Shown here: in pieces, positions 33,912 to 43,400 of the stretch
Layout: each line of letters opens with the position of its first letter
Numbering within the stretch: the first letter of the stretch is position 1
Assembly (NCBI RefSeq): GCF_014202475.1
Contig: NZ_JACHGV010000012.1
Coordinates: forward strand, 124,001-188,000
Reading direction: 5' to 3'
Length of the DNA stretch: 64,000 nt
DNA from: Streptomyces paradoxus
Lineage (GTDB): Bacteria; Actinomycetota; Actinomycetes; Streptomycetales; Streptomycetaceae
The notes under the pieces: model-generated
Told to the model about the DNA's origin: nothing
Databases searched by the model: none
The model's input: only the letters and a program-made list of their open reading frames with translations
Position numbers and translations under genes: made by a program

Positions 33912-33944
33912 GCCGTCACGCTCCCTGCTCGAGCTTGCATGCTG

Positions 33945-33982
33945 AAACCGATCGGTTTACTGTAATGGAAACCGATCGGTTT
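33945..33982. promoter_or_regulatory. Tandem TetR-type operators
   Basis: Two identical perfect palindromes AAACCGATCGGTTT at 33945-33958 and 33969-33982 are spaced 24 bp centre to centre in the divergent region between TetR-2 and the SDR gene. Confidence 0.8.
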
Positions 33983-34001
33983 CAAGCGAGCGAGGGAGTT
34001 C

Positions 34002-34820
34002 ATGATGACGACAGATCGGCCGGTGGCACTCGTGACGGGTGCGTCATCCGGCATCGGGAAGGAAACCGCGCTCGCCCTGGTCGCGGCCGGATTCACCGTG
34101 GCCGGCACCAGCCGTGACACCTCACGCGTCACCCCGCTCGACGGCGTGACGTTCCTCGGCCTCGACGTCGCCAGCGACGCCTCGGCCGCCGCAGCGGTCC
34201 AGGAGGTGAACGAGCGGTTCGGGCGGATCGACGTCCTGATCAACAACGCCGGTGTCGGCTCGATGGGTGCGGCCGAGGAGACCTCCGTCGAGCACGCCCG
34301 GTCCGTCTTCGACACCAACGTCTTCGGGGTCATGCGCATGGTGAACGAGGTCCTGCCGCACATGCGCGCCCAGCGACGCGGACGCATCATCAACATCTCG
34401 TCCGTGCTCGGGTTCCTGCCCCAGCCCTACATGGCCGCCTACGCCGCCTCCAAGCACGCGATCGAGGGCTACACCGAGTCCCTGGACCACGAGATCCGTG
34501 ACCACGGCGTCCGGGCGCTCATCGTCCAACCCGCCTACACCAGGACCGGGTTCGAGGCCAACAGTGCGAAGCCCGACACCCCCCTGCACGCGTACGCGAA
34601 GCAGCGTCAGGCCGTCGACCGCGTCCTGGCGGAGGCCGTCAGGGACGGCGACGCCCCCGCCGTCGTCGCCCAGGCGGTCGTCACGGCAGCGACCGACCCG
34701 AAGCCGAAGCCGCGCTACACCGCAGGCCCCCTGGCCGCACGCGCACGCGTACTGCGCCGTCTCGCTCCCGCCGGGGTCTTCGACAAGCAGATCCGCAAGA
34801 TGAACCGGCTGGCCGGCTGA
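34002..34820 (+). CDS. Short-chain dehydrogenase/reductase (SDR-1)
   Basis: A 272-residue classical SDR. The NAD(P) site is TGASSGIG (about 13-20), followed by NNAGV, catalytic Ser in IINISSVLG and the YxxxK pair in YAASK (about 149-153). The C-terminal extension with a basic end resembles SDRs of the fatty-acid or retinol type. Start is ATG 34002 or 34005; both are served by GAGGGAG. It is likely repressed through the tandem operators just upstream. The substrate is unknown. Confidence 0.88.
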   Translation: MMTTDRPVALVTGASSGIGKETALALVAAGFTVAGTSRDTSRVTPLDGVTFLGLDVASDASAAAAVQEVNERFGRIDVLINNAGVGSMGAAEETSVEHARSVFDTNVFGVMRMVNEVLPHMRAQRRGRIINISSVLGFLPQPYMAAYAASKHAIEGYTESLDHEIRDHGVRALIVQPAYTRTGFEANSAKPDTPLHAYAKQRQAVDRVLAEAVRDGDAPAVVAQAVVTAATDPKPKPRYTAGPLAARARVLRRLAPAGVFDKQIRKMNRLAG

Positions 34821-35053
34821 CGCGCGGGCGCTGCCTGGGGTGTCCGAACAGCCACCCGCCTCCACCGGACAGAGGACACCTTGATGCCTGAACAAGGGCA
34901 CCGGGTACGGGCGTTCGTACGGGTCTCGCCGGGGCCGACGGCCCCAGTAGGCCCTCCGTCCGCGTCCGGAACTGATCGTTTCCGGTCAGGGTGGCGGTTC
35001 CGCGTCCGCCTGCGGGACGGTGGACATCGTTGATCCGGCCCCGCGGGCCGTCG

Positions 35054-35941
35054 CCCCTTGCCGTGCTGGAGCAGGTACTCGTCCAGGCGGAGCGTGCGCG
35101 GGTCGTAGTCGAAGATCAGGGCCGGGCCCGCCGCATGCCCGGAGGGGTAGTACTGCTTGAGCTGGACGACGCCGGGGTGCTTGAACCGCTGCAGCACCGC
35201 CGCCTCGCGTCGGGCCGCGTTCTCCACCGACCGCCGGATCGACGCCTCCGACCCGCGCTCGCTCAGATACACGCGGACCCGCGCCACCTCGGGCAGCTCG
35301 CTGTGGTGCGCCTTGTAGTCGGCCCAGGTCGGCCCCGAGTCGAAGGACTTGCGGTCCAGCTGGTACGGGCCGACCTTGTACTCGGCCTCGCTCTTGCGGA
35401 TGCCGGTTCGGTCGAGCGCTGTCTTGATCTCACGGGAGTCGATGGCCGTGATCCGGCGCCGCTCGTCGCGCGGGGGCCGCTTCAGCATCGCGACCAGTTC
35501 GTCGACGGTGTACACGCCGTTCTGGTCGTGGGCGGGCAGGCGGACGCGCAGGCCGCCGTCGGTGAAGCAGACGGCCTCGCCGACCCACACCCGCCTGCCG
35601 TGCTGGCCGAGCAGCGAGGCCAGCTCCTTCGCCTTCTTGTTGACGAGGTGGAGCGGGTTGCCGTGCGGGCGGCGGTGACCGCCGGGGGTGGTCTGGACCC
35701 AGGTGCCGTTCTCACTGGTCACCGAGCCGTGCCAGTCCTTCAGCTCGATCATGTAGACGCCGCCGGGGGCGACGACCAGGAGGTCCACCTCGCGGACGTG
35801 ACCGGTATTGGCGGTGAAGGTGAAGTTCGACCAGGCCCGCCAGGGATCGGCGTCCGGCAGCTTCTCCCGGATGGCTTCCAGGCCGCGGTGCTCATGGTCG
35901 AACTCGGACTCGGTGACCGTGGTCCACCGGCCTTCCCGCAT
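35054..35941 (-). pseudogene. pglW: 5' fragment of pglW (BREX/Pgl phage-defence serine/threonine kinase)
   Basis: About 296 codons from ATG 35941 (with GGGGA upstream) closely match what I know of the N-terminus of PglW kinases. A NERD nuclease-related domain at about 40-150 includes VDLLVVAPGGVYMIELKDWHG, and the start of a protein-kinase domain follows, ending around the FDYDPRTLRLDEYLLQ hinge. Full PglW is about 1,500 residues. Here similarity ends abruptly near 35054, the kinase catalytic loop is missing, and the frame continues into arginine-rich nonsense. No pglX, pglY or pglZ is present. It is a remnant of a phage-defence locus. Confidence 0.8.
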
Positions 35942-36157
35942 GCGCCGTCCCCGCCTCTTGCACTCTGTCTCCAGTGGCCGTCCGCTCCTGGTCTCCCGGC
36001 CTTTCGTACCGTTCCACCGAGTCGCGGACCTGGTAAATCCTAGTGGTGGCCACCGACAACAGGTATGTCGTCGGCCGAGGCGGTGACGGGGCACCCGAGG
36101 CACGGGCCGCCAGGGCGTTCCTGGTCACCAAGGAGCATTTCGCCGTGCGCCGGGCCC

Positions 36158-36433
36158 TCACCGGCCCGCGCGACGGATGCGGATGGGTCCGCGGGCCTCT
36201 GCCTCCGCGACGGGCCGGGCGGCCTGGGTCACCTCGACCTCACCGGCCGCCACCAGCCGCCAGGCCGCTCGGCGGGCCGGTTCCATCAAAGCCCGCCAGC
36301 CTCCGTCGTCGCCTTCGTAGGCCTCGCGGGCGGCGTCGGACGGACAGATCGAGGAAGTGGCCGCACGTCGCTCCAGCAGGTCCATGATGACCTGTTCCAG
36401 CCGCTGAGTGAGCTGCCGATCGGTCTCCGCCAC
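36158..36433 (-). CDS. DUF3253 family protein
   Basis: A 91-residue protein with the pattern LEQVIMDLLERR, SSICPSDAAREA, GGWRALMEPARRAAWRLVAAGEVEVTQ and RGPIRIRR. This matches the small winged-helix-like DUF3253 family found in many actinomycetes and proteobacteria. Function is unknown; nucleic-acid binding is plausible from the fold. The GTG at 36433 is chosen because the conserved region begins right after it; a frame to 36541 adds unrelated residues. No strong ribosome binding site is visible. Confidence 0.7.
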   Translation of the reverse strand: MAETDRQLTQRLEQVIMDLLERRAATSSICPSDAAREAYEGDDGGWRALMEPARRAAWRLVAAGEVEVTQAARPVAEAEARGPIRIRRAGR

Positions 36434-36903
36434 GCCATCCAGTGTGGCACCGTTCGCGGGGGTGCGAACGATCCCACAGAGCATCCCTTGAATCGGAGCG
36501 AGTGAGCGCTTTGACGCACCGCTTCTGATTCGCGTGGCCAACAGTCGCCCATGAAAAGGAGAGCAGTGGGCGGCATCGGCATGGGGGTGGCACGGCGGGT
36601 GACGCTACGCCGGGCAAAAGGGGGCCACGGGCCGGACGGGCCCGGGTGGCCGGGTCCGCGACCGCCGTCCGTTCCCCGTGCACCGAGTCCGGGCCCGCCA
36701 CCGCCACCTCCAGCGCGGCGGGCAGCCCTCGTCGACATCGCGTTCTGATGCTCTCCGTGCAGGAGGCCGGCCGGGATGAGGCAGTGGACCTGACGGGAGT
36801 GGCACCCCATCGCCCTTCCCCGTGTCTCAAAAGTCCTCAGCAAGTGATCAGCGGGTTCTAGGCTCGGAATGCGTCATGTGATCGCGAAGGAGCCAGAACA
36901 GCA
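36434..36903. other. 470-bp stretch without a supportable gene
   Basis: Short open frames occur on both strands but are low-complexity (Gly/Pro/Arg) and have no ribosome binding site or recognisable domain. A coding fragment might have decayed here, as in the adjacent pglW remnant. The last 60 bp contain the promoter region of the next gene and AAGGAG shortly before it (about 36888-36893). Confidence 0.5.
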
Positions 36904-37737
36904 GTGACCGACAAGCGAGTTGTAGTCGTGACCGGTGGAGGGTCGGGCATAGGGGAAGCCACTGCCCGGCTTTTGCGCGAAGGAGGTCACCATGTGGTCG
37001 TCTCGGGCCGGCGGAGCGAGCCGTTGCGACGTCTCGAACAGGAGATCGGGGTGCTTGCGCACCCCTCCGACGTGAGGGACCCGGAGGCCGCCGACGGTCT
37101 CGTCCAGGCGGCCCTGGCCGCGTACGGGCGACTGGACGGACTCGTGCTCAACGCAGGCATCGGGCGCGGTGGGACCGTGGGCGACCTGTCGTTGGAGGAC
37201 TGGGACGAGGTGATGCGCACCAACGTCACCGGCCCGCTGCTGCTCCTGCGCGCCGCGATCCCGCACCTGCTGGAGGCGAGAGGGGCCGTGGTCGCCGTCG
37301 CTTCGGTGTCCGCCCTGCGCAACGGTACGAGCAACGCCCCGTACGCCACGTCCAAGGCGGCCCTGCTCCAACTCTGCCGCTCGGTCGCCGTCGACTACGG
37401 GCGTCAGGGGGTGCGCGCCAACATCGTGTGTCCGAGCTGGGTGAGAAGCGAGATGGCCGACCGCCGCATGGCCCGCTTCGCCGCCGAGGCGGACCTGCGG
37501 GGTGAGGGTGTGGACGGCGCCTACGAGGAGGTGACCGGACTGCTTCCCCTGGGGCGTCCGGGTGAGCCGCGCGAGATCGCGGAGACCATCAGCTGGCTGC
37601 TGTCCCCGGCCGCGTCCTACGTGAACGGCGCCGTGCTCACCGTCGACGGCGGGGCGACGGCCCTGGATCCCGGGACGCTGGCATTCGACTTCCGTGTCGC
37701 GCCCCGTCACGACGAGGCGCCCGGCACTCCTCGGTAA
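36904..37737 (+). CDS. Short-chain dehydrogenase/reductase (SDR-2)
   Basis: A 277-residue classical SDR with TGGGSGIG (about 10-17) for the cofactor, LNAGIG, a catalytic Ser in VASVSALR, and YATSK (about 149-153). The C-terminal VNGAVLTVDGG is diagnostic of FabG-like reductases. An arginine after the second strand (SGRRSE) suggests NADPH preference. The GTG at 36904 follows AAGGAG by about 10 bases. It is convergent with the MAB_1171c-type gene. Substrate unknown. Confidence 0.9.
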   Translation: MTDKRVVVVTGGGSGIGEATARLLREGGHHVVVSGRRSEPLRRLEQEIGVLAHPSDVRDPEAADGLVQAALAAYGRLDGLVLNAGIGRGGTVGDLSLEDWDEVMRTNVTGPLLLLRAAIPHLLEARGAVVAVASVSALRNGTSNAPYATSKAALLQLCRSVAVDYGRQGVRANIVCPSWVRSEMADRRMARFAAEADLRGEGVDGAYEEVTGLLPLGRPGEPREIAETISWLLSPAASYVNGAVLTVDGGATALDPGTLAFDFRVAPRHDEAPGTPR

Positions 37738-37771
37738 CGGCCCGGACCTACGACTGCCGTGCCGCCGCCTG

Positions 37772-38947
37772 TCACTCGCGGTGGGTCGGTGCCACCGCGT
37801 CGACGGGCTCGTCGTGCCAGGGCAGCGCGTCCGTCATCGACGGCCACATCCGGGCGATCCCCAGCAGGGTCGCGGGGCTGCCGTGCTCCACTCCGGGCAG
37901 GGGACGGGGGACGGACGGGGGCGCACCGACGAGCTTGGCCCGTCGGGCCTGGCCCAGCGTTCCGGCCAGTGCGGCGGCGGCGAGGCGATGCTCCGGCACC
38001 CCTGCCCGCCGGGCATGCCGGTGCGCCTCTTCATAGGCGCCGGGTTGGACGAATCGCTGCAGATCCAGGAGCGCGTCATAGGTCTCGATCGTCTGCCTGT
38101 GAGCCTGCAGCGCCAGCGGGGACCGCGGTCGCAGGACCTCCTGGAGCCTGGTCCGCTGCGGGCTGGAGAGCGCTACTTGGGGCACCGCCAGAACAAGATC
38201 GCGCCACAGCGGCCACAGACGCCAGGTGACACGCAGGGCGCTCCATGACCGGACGAGGGCGGTCGCGGTGGGGACGAGCAGCGATGCCGCCCTGATGCAG
38301 CCGTGGACGCCGATGATCAGGGACAGGTAGGGGAGCATGGCGGAGGTGCCGCCGTAGAGGTGCCAGAGGTAGCCGCACCAGAAGACGAGCGCGAGGACGC
38401 TCCCGGCGGCGAACAGCCGCAGCGACCAGACGAGATCGCGGTCCCCGGTACGCAGGCTGTACGACCAGCAGACCACGAGCGCGACGGCGTCACCGACCAG
38501 GTGGGCCACGATGAGGATCAGCCAGTAGGAGAACGCCGGGTCGGCCGGCCCCTGGACGGATGTGACACTCTCGCGCGGGTGGTCGCCCTGCAGCAGGTCC
38601 AGGGCGACCAACGCGCCCATCACCGTTGTCAGCCCCGCCGCCACGGTGAGACGCAGGCGACGCACCCGGGTGGAATCGACCATGAAGAGAAGGACCAGCC
38701 CGGCACTGAGGACGCCGATCAGGTTCCGGGTCAGGGCCACCGTGTGGAGTTCCACGCCGGCGTGCGTGAGCCGGCCGATGACCTCGGGCTGGAAGAGCGT
38801 GATGGCGATGGCCGCAGCCAGGACCGTGAGCCACAGTCCCCGCTGGTGCGGCTGGCGCAGCGCGGGCCGGGCACGCAAGACGAGGGCGAACCACATGGTG
38901 ACGATGCTGAAGAGCCCCACCTGGGTCGCCAGCTCAGATGCCGACAT
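37772..38947 (-). CDS. MAB_1171c-family membrane protein (putative transporter, function unknown)
   Basis: A 391-residue protein with seven or eight transmembrane helices in the first ~230 residues. A cytoplasmic C-terminal domain (about 235-391) is helical with RLQEVLRPRSPLALQAHRQTIETYDALLDL and a further helix bundle. The layout matches proteins annotated MAB_1171c family putative transporter, which recur in actinomycetes downstream of ImmA/IrrE peptidase and XRE regulator genes. Start overlaps the peptidase stop by 14 bp, so it is one operon. No transport motif is evident; signalling or defence is as likely. Confidence 0.75.
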   Translation of the reverse strand: MSASELATQVGLFSIVTMWFALVLRARPALRQPHQRGLWLTVLAAAIAITLFQPEVIGRLTHAGVELHTVALTRNLIGVLSAGLVLLFMVDSTRVRRLRLTVAAGLTTVMGALVALDLLQGDHPRESVTSVQGPADPAFSYWLILIVAHLVGDAVALVVCWSYSLRTGDRDLVWSLRLFAAGSVLALVFWCGYLWHLYGGTSAMLPYLSLIIGVHGCIRAASLLVPTATALVRSWSALRVTWRLWPLWRDLVLAVPQVALSSPQRTRLQEVLRPRSPLALQAHRQTIETYDALLDLQRFVQPGAYEEAHRHARRAGVPEHRLAAAALAGTLGQARRAKLVGAPPSVPRPLPGVEHGSPATLLGIARMWPSMTDALPWHDEPVDAVAPTHRE

Positions 38948-39455
38948 CGTCCGTCACTCCCAGGAACGCGCCGAGGCGGCCGAGAGAGCCGGCCACCGGG
39001 CCGGTCTTCCCGGCGCTCTGTATGAGGCTGGCGATCATCTCGGCTTCTTGTTCCTCGGCGGTCGTGTAACTGGTCCGCGCCATCAGCCGCTTCACGAGAT
39101 GGGGCTGCAGACCACTGAGGAGACGGTCCGTCAGCTCGTCGCCCGGGGCCGTGATGCCCCGATGGTGGTCGCACAGGACGTGGCCGATCTCGTGCAGGAT
39201 GATGTGTTCCCGGTGGAGAGGCGCGGTCCGGGCTTCGTAGAAGACGTAGTCGGCGTCGTCGGTGCCCAGCCAGAGGCCACAGGCTCCGGCGATCGCTGCC
39301 TGCTCGGGCAGCTCCTTCAGAACGAGCGGCCGGCCTCTGAGTTCCTCCACCCGCTCACGGATCGCGTCGAAGGAAAGGGACCGGTGCACCCCGAGATCAC
39401 GCAGGATCGCCGCACACTTCCGCTGTAACCTGGCGTATTCCCCCGTTCGTCTCAC
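38934..39455 (-). CDS. ImmA/IrrE family metallo-endopeptidase
   Basis: A 173-residue protein with the zinc-peptidase motif HEIGH at about residues 87-91 (in EHIILHEIGHVLCDH) and downstream acidic residues EEQEAEM that may supply the third ligand. ImmA/IrrE peptidases cleave a partner XRE-type repressor in response to a signal, releasing transcription. Here the XRE gene is immediately upstream on the same strand, supporting that pairing. The GTG start lacks a strong ribosome binding site. Confidence 0.85.
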   Translation of the reverse strand: MRRTGEYARLQRKCAAILRDLGVHRSLSFDAIRERVEELRGRPLVLKELPEQAAIAGACGLWLGTDDADYVFYEARTAPLHREHIILHEIGHVLCDHHRGITAPGDELTDRLLSGLQPHLVKRLMARTSYTTAEEQEAEMIASLIQSAGKTGPVAGSLGRLGAFLGVTDDVGI

Positions 39456-39572
39456 CTGCTGTCACCCCCGTCCCGGATGACAGAAACGCGAAAGTCGCTT
39501 GAGCGCTTGCATGAGCGGGCTTCGTCTCTCTTGCTCTCACTGGTCGTGGCTGCCCCGACTCTCCGCATGGTT

Positions 39573-40025
39573 TCACCGGCCGGGACGCTGGTGTCCTCCC
39601 GCGGAACCGGATTCGTTGGACATCGCGTTCACGAGTGCGAGAAGGGCGTCGAGCCCTGCCTCCGACAACCCGTCGGCGCGGAAGGCCAGCGTTCGTACCT
39701 TGCTGTTGCCCAGGGCGACGGCGAACTCCATCTGGCGCCTCACTCTCTCGGAGACTTCCTCGTCGGTGAAGTAGTCCGGCGTGACGCCGAAATGCTCCGC
39801 CAGCACCCTGAGGTGGTCGCGTGTCACGTTCCGCTTTCGCCCCGTCGTCAGCTCCCAGAGGTAGGTGGCCGAGAACGTCCGCCCCGTGCTCTGGCGGATC
39901 TCCTCCGCGATCTTGCTGTAGGGAGGACGGTTGCCCCGGTAGTAGGCGTTGACGATGTCCTCAAGCCGTCGAGCCAGGGATGACGGGCCTGTCGTGCCCT
40001 TGTCACCGTTGCTGCTGCTGGCCAA
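39573..40025 (-). CDS. XRE-family helix-turn-helix regulator
   Basis: A 150-residue protein with an N-terminal helix-turn-helix (about 25-80: SKIAEEIRQ, then ATYLWELTTGR and LRVLAEHFGV), followed by PDYFTDEEV and a helical C-terminal segment that may be the cleavage or dimerisation region. The start is taken as TTG 40025, with GGGAG 8 bases upstream; a GTG at 40112 would add 29 residues. It is the likely target of the ImmA/IrrE peptidase encoded downstream. A TGTCC/GGACA palindrome lies just upstream. Confidence 0.8.
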   Translation of the reverse strand: MASSSNGDKGTTGPSSLARRLEDIVNAYYRGNRPPYSKIAEEIRQSTGRTFSATYLWELTTGRKRNVTRDHLRVLAEHFGVTPDYFTDEEVSERVRRQMEFAVALGNSKVRTLAFRADGLSEAGLDALLALVNAMSNESGSAGGHQRPGR

Positions 40026-40057
40026 GTCTCCAACTCCCGGGCGCGATAACACGTCTG

Positions 40058-40076
40058 TGTCCAGCGGACAGGATAG
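40058..40076 (-). promoter_or_regulatory. Putative XRE promoter and operator
   Basis: TGTCCAGCGGACA (40058-40070) is a 13-bp interrupted palindrome (5-bp arms, 3-bp spacer). On the minus strand TATCCT (40071-40076) resembles a -10 hexamer directly before it, so a bound regulator would cover the transcription start. A convincing -35 is not seen. Confidence 0.4.
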
Positions 40077-40217
40077 GACACCCAACTTACGCAGTGGTTC
40101 GCCGCCTTGCACGAGCCGTCCTGCCGCTCGGCCGCCTTTGGCTCAAATCTTGCCCTGCGTCGTGCGCGAGTGGTGCGCGGGGCGGATGACAGTCCGAGGG
40201 GGGGCGCCGGAAGCCCC

Positions 40218-40257
40218 CAGCGGATCGGTTGACACCCTTTGATCCGCTGAGTACGGT
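40218..40257 (+). promoter_or_regulatory. Consensus promoter overlapped by an inverted repeat, reading rightward
   Basis: TTGACA (40229-40234) and TACGGT (40252-40257) are exactly 17 bp apart, the best sigma-70-type match in the window. CAGCGGATC (40218-40226) and GATCCGCTG (40241-40249) form a perfect 9-bp inverted repeat that overlaps the -35 and spacer. Downstream an AGGGGG ribosome binding site and ATG (about 40294) open a frame of only about 35 codons, then the transcript would run antisense into the AfsR-like gene. The rest of the 40026-40482 gap holds nothing else I can support. Confidence 0.6.
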
Positions 40258-40482
40258 CCCCGAGTGCTTGCGTCGCACAGGGGGAATCAGGGGGATGACA
40301 TCCGTAGCGGAGCCGACGGGATCCGACCAGATCCGGAATCCGCGGACGCGGTGCCTACGCCGCACGCGCAACCGCACTCCGCCCGCACGGCGGATCCGGT
40401 GAAGCCGCACATCTCGGCGAGGCGGTACTCAGCCGGAGGGACTGACCGGCAACGGGCCAGGACGGCCTGGCCGTTCGCGGCC

Positions 40483-43400
40483 TCACGGTGTCCGCGGGTG
40501 CGTCTCCGCCAGGACCTCCGCCTCATGGGTGCGTCGGGTGCCCGCGGTGAACTCGCTCGTGTACGTCTCCTCGTCCAGCGCGGCACGCAGACGGGCCGCG
40601 ATGCGCTCCACGTCCCCCCGCTCCGCCGGGGGGTGCGGGGCGCCGGCCCGTTCCCGGGTCGCCGCCGCCGTGCCGAGGAGGCGGGTCGCGCGGTGCGGGG
40701 CGTCTGCCAGGGAGTAGGCGCCCGCCAGGCCTTCGAGGGCCAGGGCGACCGAGCGGGGGTCCTTGGTCGCGGCGGCGGCCGCGAGGCCGTCCCGGTGGTA
40801 CTCCAGCGCCCGCCCGGCGTCGCCGCGCTGCTCGGCGATGAACCCCAGCTCGGCCAGGACCAGCGCCAGTCCCGGGCCGTCGCCCCGGCGGCGGTTCCAG
40901 GCGAGCCAGGGCCGCAGCCACTCCTCGGCGGCATCGAGGCGGCCCTGGCGGCGGGCGCTCAGGGCGAGGCCCAGCGCGGCGAACTGCTCGGCCGGCTGGT
41001 TGCCCTGCCCCACCGCGATCCGCAGGGCACGCGTGTGCAGGTCGTCGGCCTCGTCGTAGCGCTGGGTGAGCAGGGCGATCCTGCCGAGACCCGACAGCTT
41101 CGTGGACATCTCCGGCCAGGTCTCCAGCGCCTGGGCGATGCGCAGGCTCTCCCGGTGCAGCCGGGCGGCGAGGTCGTAGTCGCCGTTGATCTCGGCGAGC
41201 CTGCCCAGCACGTCCGTCGTCTTCAGCCGGCCCCACAGGTCACCCAGTTCCGCGAAGTGGGCACGGGCCTCCTCGGCGTTGCCGCGCAGCGACTCCAGGT
41301 CCCCACGGGCCAGGGCGAAGCACGCGCGGGTGGTCAGCGCGGCGGCGGTGCCCCACGCGTCGCGCAGGGTGCGGAAGCGCACCAGGACCCGCTCGACCCG
41401 CTGCTCGCCCTTGACCAGCGCCCCGACCGTCCACTGCGCGTGCGCCAGGAACCACTGGGCCCTGGTCGACTCCAGGGTGGACTCCGGCGGGTACTCCTCC
41501 AGGGCGTCGCACTCCCGGTCGTGCTCACCGAGCAGCAGCCGGATGCCCGTGTACCAGAACTCCGCCTCCACGCGCTCCTCGGGCGCGGCCTCGCCCGGCG
41601 TGTCCAGGGCCGTCGCCAGCGCCCGGCGGGCCTCGCCCAGCCGGCCACGGACGTACCAGTACCAGGTCAGCGAGTTGACCAGGCGCAGCGCTTCCTGCGC
41701 TGCTCCGGCCCGGCCGGCCTCGGCCAGCGCGCGCTGAACATTGGCCGCCTCCAGGTCCAGGTACTGGAACCAGCGGGACTGCTCCCGCTCGTGCAGGTGC
41801 GGCCGGGCCCGCTCGGCGAGGTGGACGCAGTGGCGCAGGTGCCGGGCGGCGGTCTCGGCGTGCTCACCGGACTCCGCGAGCTTGTCACGCGCGTAGACCG
41901 CTACCGACTCCAGCAGCCGGTAGCGCGGGCCCTGCGGTCCCTCGGTGCGGACGGCCAGCGAGCGTTCCACGAGCAGGCTCAGCGCGTCGAGGACGTCGGC
42001 GGGGGACACCCCGCCACCGGAGCACACGTCCTCGGCGGCCCGCAGTCCGCACCCCTCGCTGAACACCGACAGCCTGCGCAGGACGGTTCGTTCACGGCCG
42101 TCGAGCAGGCCCCAGCTCCAGTCGAGTGTGGCCTGGAGCGTCCGGTGGCGTGAAGGGGCGTCCCGGTAGCCGCTGTTGAGCACCCTGAACCGGTCGTCGA
42201 GCCGGTCGTGCAGTTCCCTGATGCCCAGCGATCTCACGCGCGTGGCGGCCAGTTCCAGGGCGAGCGGGATGCCGTCGAGGCGCCGGCACACATCGGCGAC
42301 CAGGGGGGCGGTGGTCGCGTCGAGCACGAACTCCGGGTCCGTCGCCCTGGTCCGGTCGACGAAGAGGCGTACGGCCCCGGCGCTCGTCAGGGCGTCGAGG
42401 TCCGGACCGTCCTCCGGCGGCAGCGACAGGGGCGCCACCGGATACACCGTCTCGTCACGGGTGCGCAGCGGTTCCTGGCTGGTCGTCAGGATGCGCAGCT
42501 GCGGGGCCCGGTGCAGCAGCGGGCCGGTCAGTTGCGCGACGGCCTCCACGACGTGCTCGCAGTTGTCCAGCACGAGCAGCAGCCGCCGGCCGGCCAGCGC
42601 GTTCGCCAGGCGGTCGGTGGGACCCTTGGCGTCGTCGTCGGAGGTGTTCTCCCGGATCCCCAGCGTCGCCATGACCTGCTCGGCCAGCGCCTCCGCGCCG
42701 GCGAACCGCTCCAGGCCCCCGGCGTCCGCGAGTTCCACCAGCCAGGTGCCGTCCCCGAACGCGCCCGACAGGCTCTCCGCCGTGGCCTGGGCGAGGCGGG
42801 TCTTGCCGACCCCGCCCGGCCCGGTGAGGGTCACCAGGCGGCGCTGTAAGAGCAGGGCCCGGATGGCCCGGACGTCCTGTTCGCGGCCCACCAGGGGCGA
42901 GGCCGACCCGGTCGGTCCCGGGCCCGCCGGCACCCCCGTGGCGGACGGCGCGGGCGGCTCCGGCCGGGCCAGGACCGGATCGTGGCGCAGGATGGCCTGC
43001 TGCAGGGCCTCCAGGGACGGCCCCGGAGTCAGCCCCAGCTCCTCGTCCAGCCTGCGCCGTAGATCGTTGAAGCAGTCGAGCGCGTCGGAGGAGCGCCCCG
43101 CCTGGTACAGCGCCCACATCAGCGCGCCCCGCAGGCCCTCGCGCAGCGGATGCTGCGCCACCAGCTCCGTCAGCTCGCCCACCAGCAGGCTGTGCTCGCC
43201 CAACTCCAGCCGCACGGCGGCGTGTTCCTCCACCGCCGTGAGCCGCTCCTCCTCCAGGCTCGCCGCCGTCGGCCGCACGGACGGCTGGTCCGCGAACTCG
43301 GCGAAGGCGGGGCCGCGCCACAGCGCCAGCGCCTCGGTGTAGAGGGCCGCCCGCGTCACCGGGTCCTCGCCGGACCGGGCCCGGGCGACCAGTTCACGGA

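Noticed and set aside
36551-36748. 65-residue Pro/Arg-rich frame after AAAAGGAG-like sequence
   Set aside because: Low-complexity translation without a domain; the apparent ribosome binding site lies downstream of the start codon.
40264-42153. A long plus-strand frame following the strong promoter at 40229-40257
   Set aside because: It is antisense to the AfsR-like TPR region and its translation is low-complexity. The promoter is kept, the protein is not.
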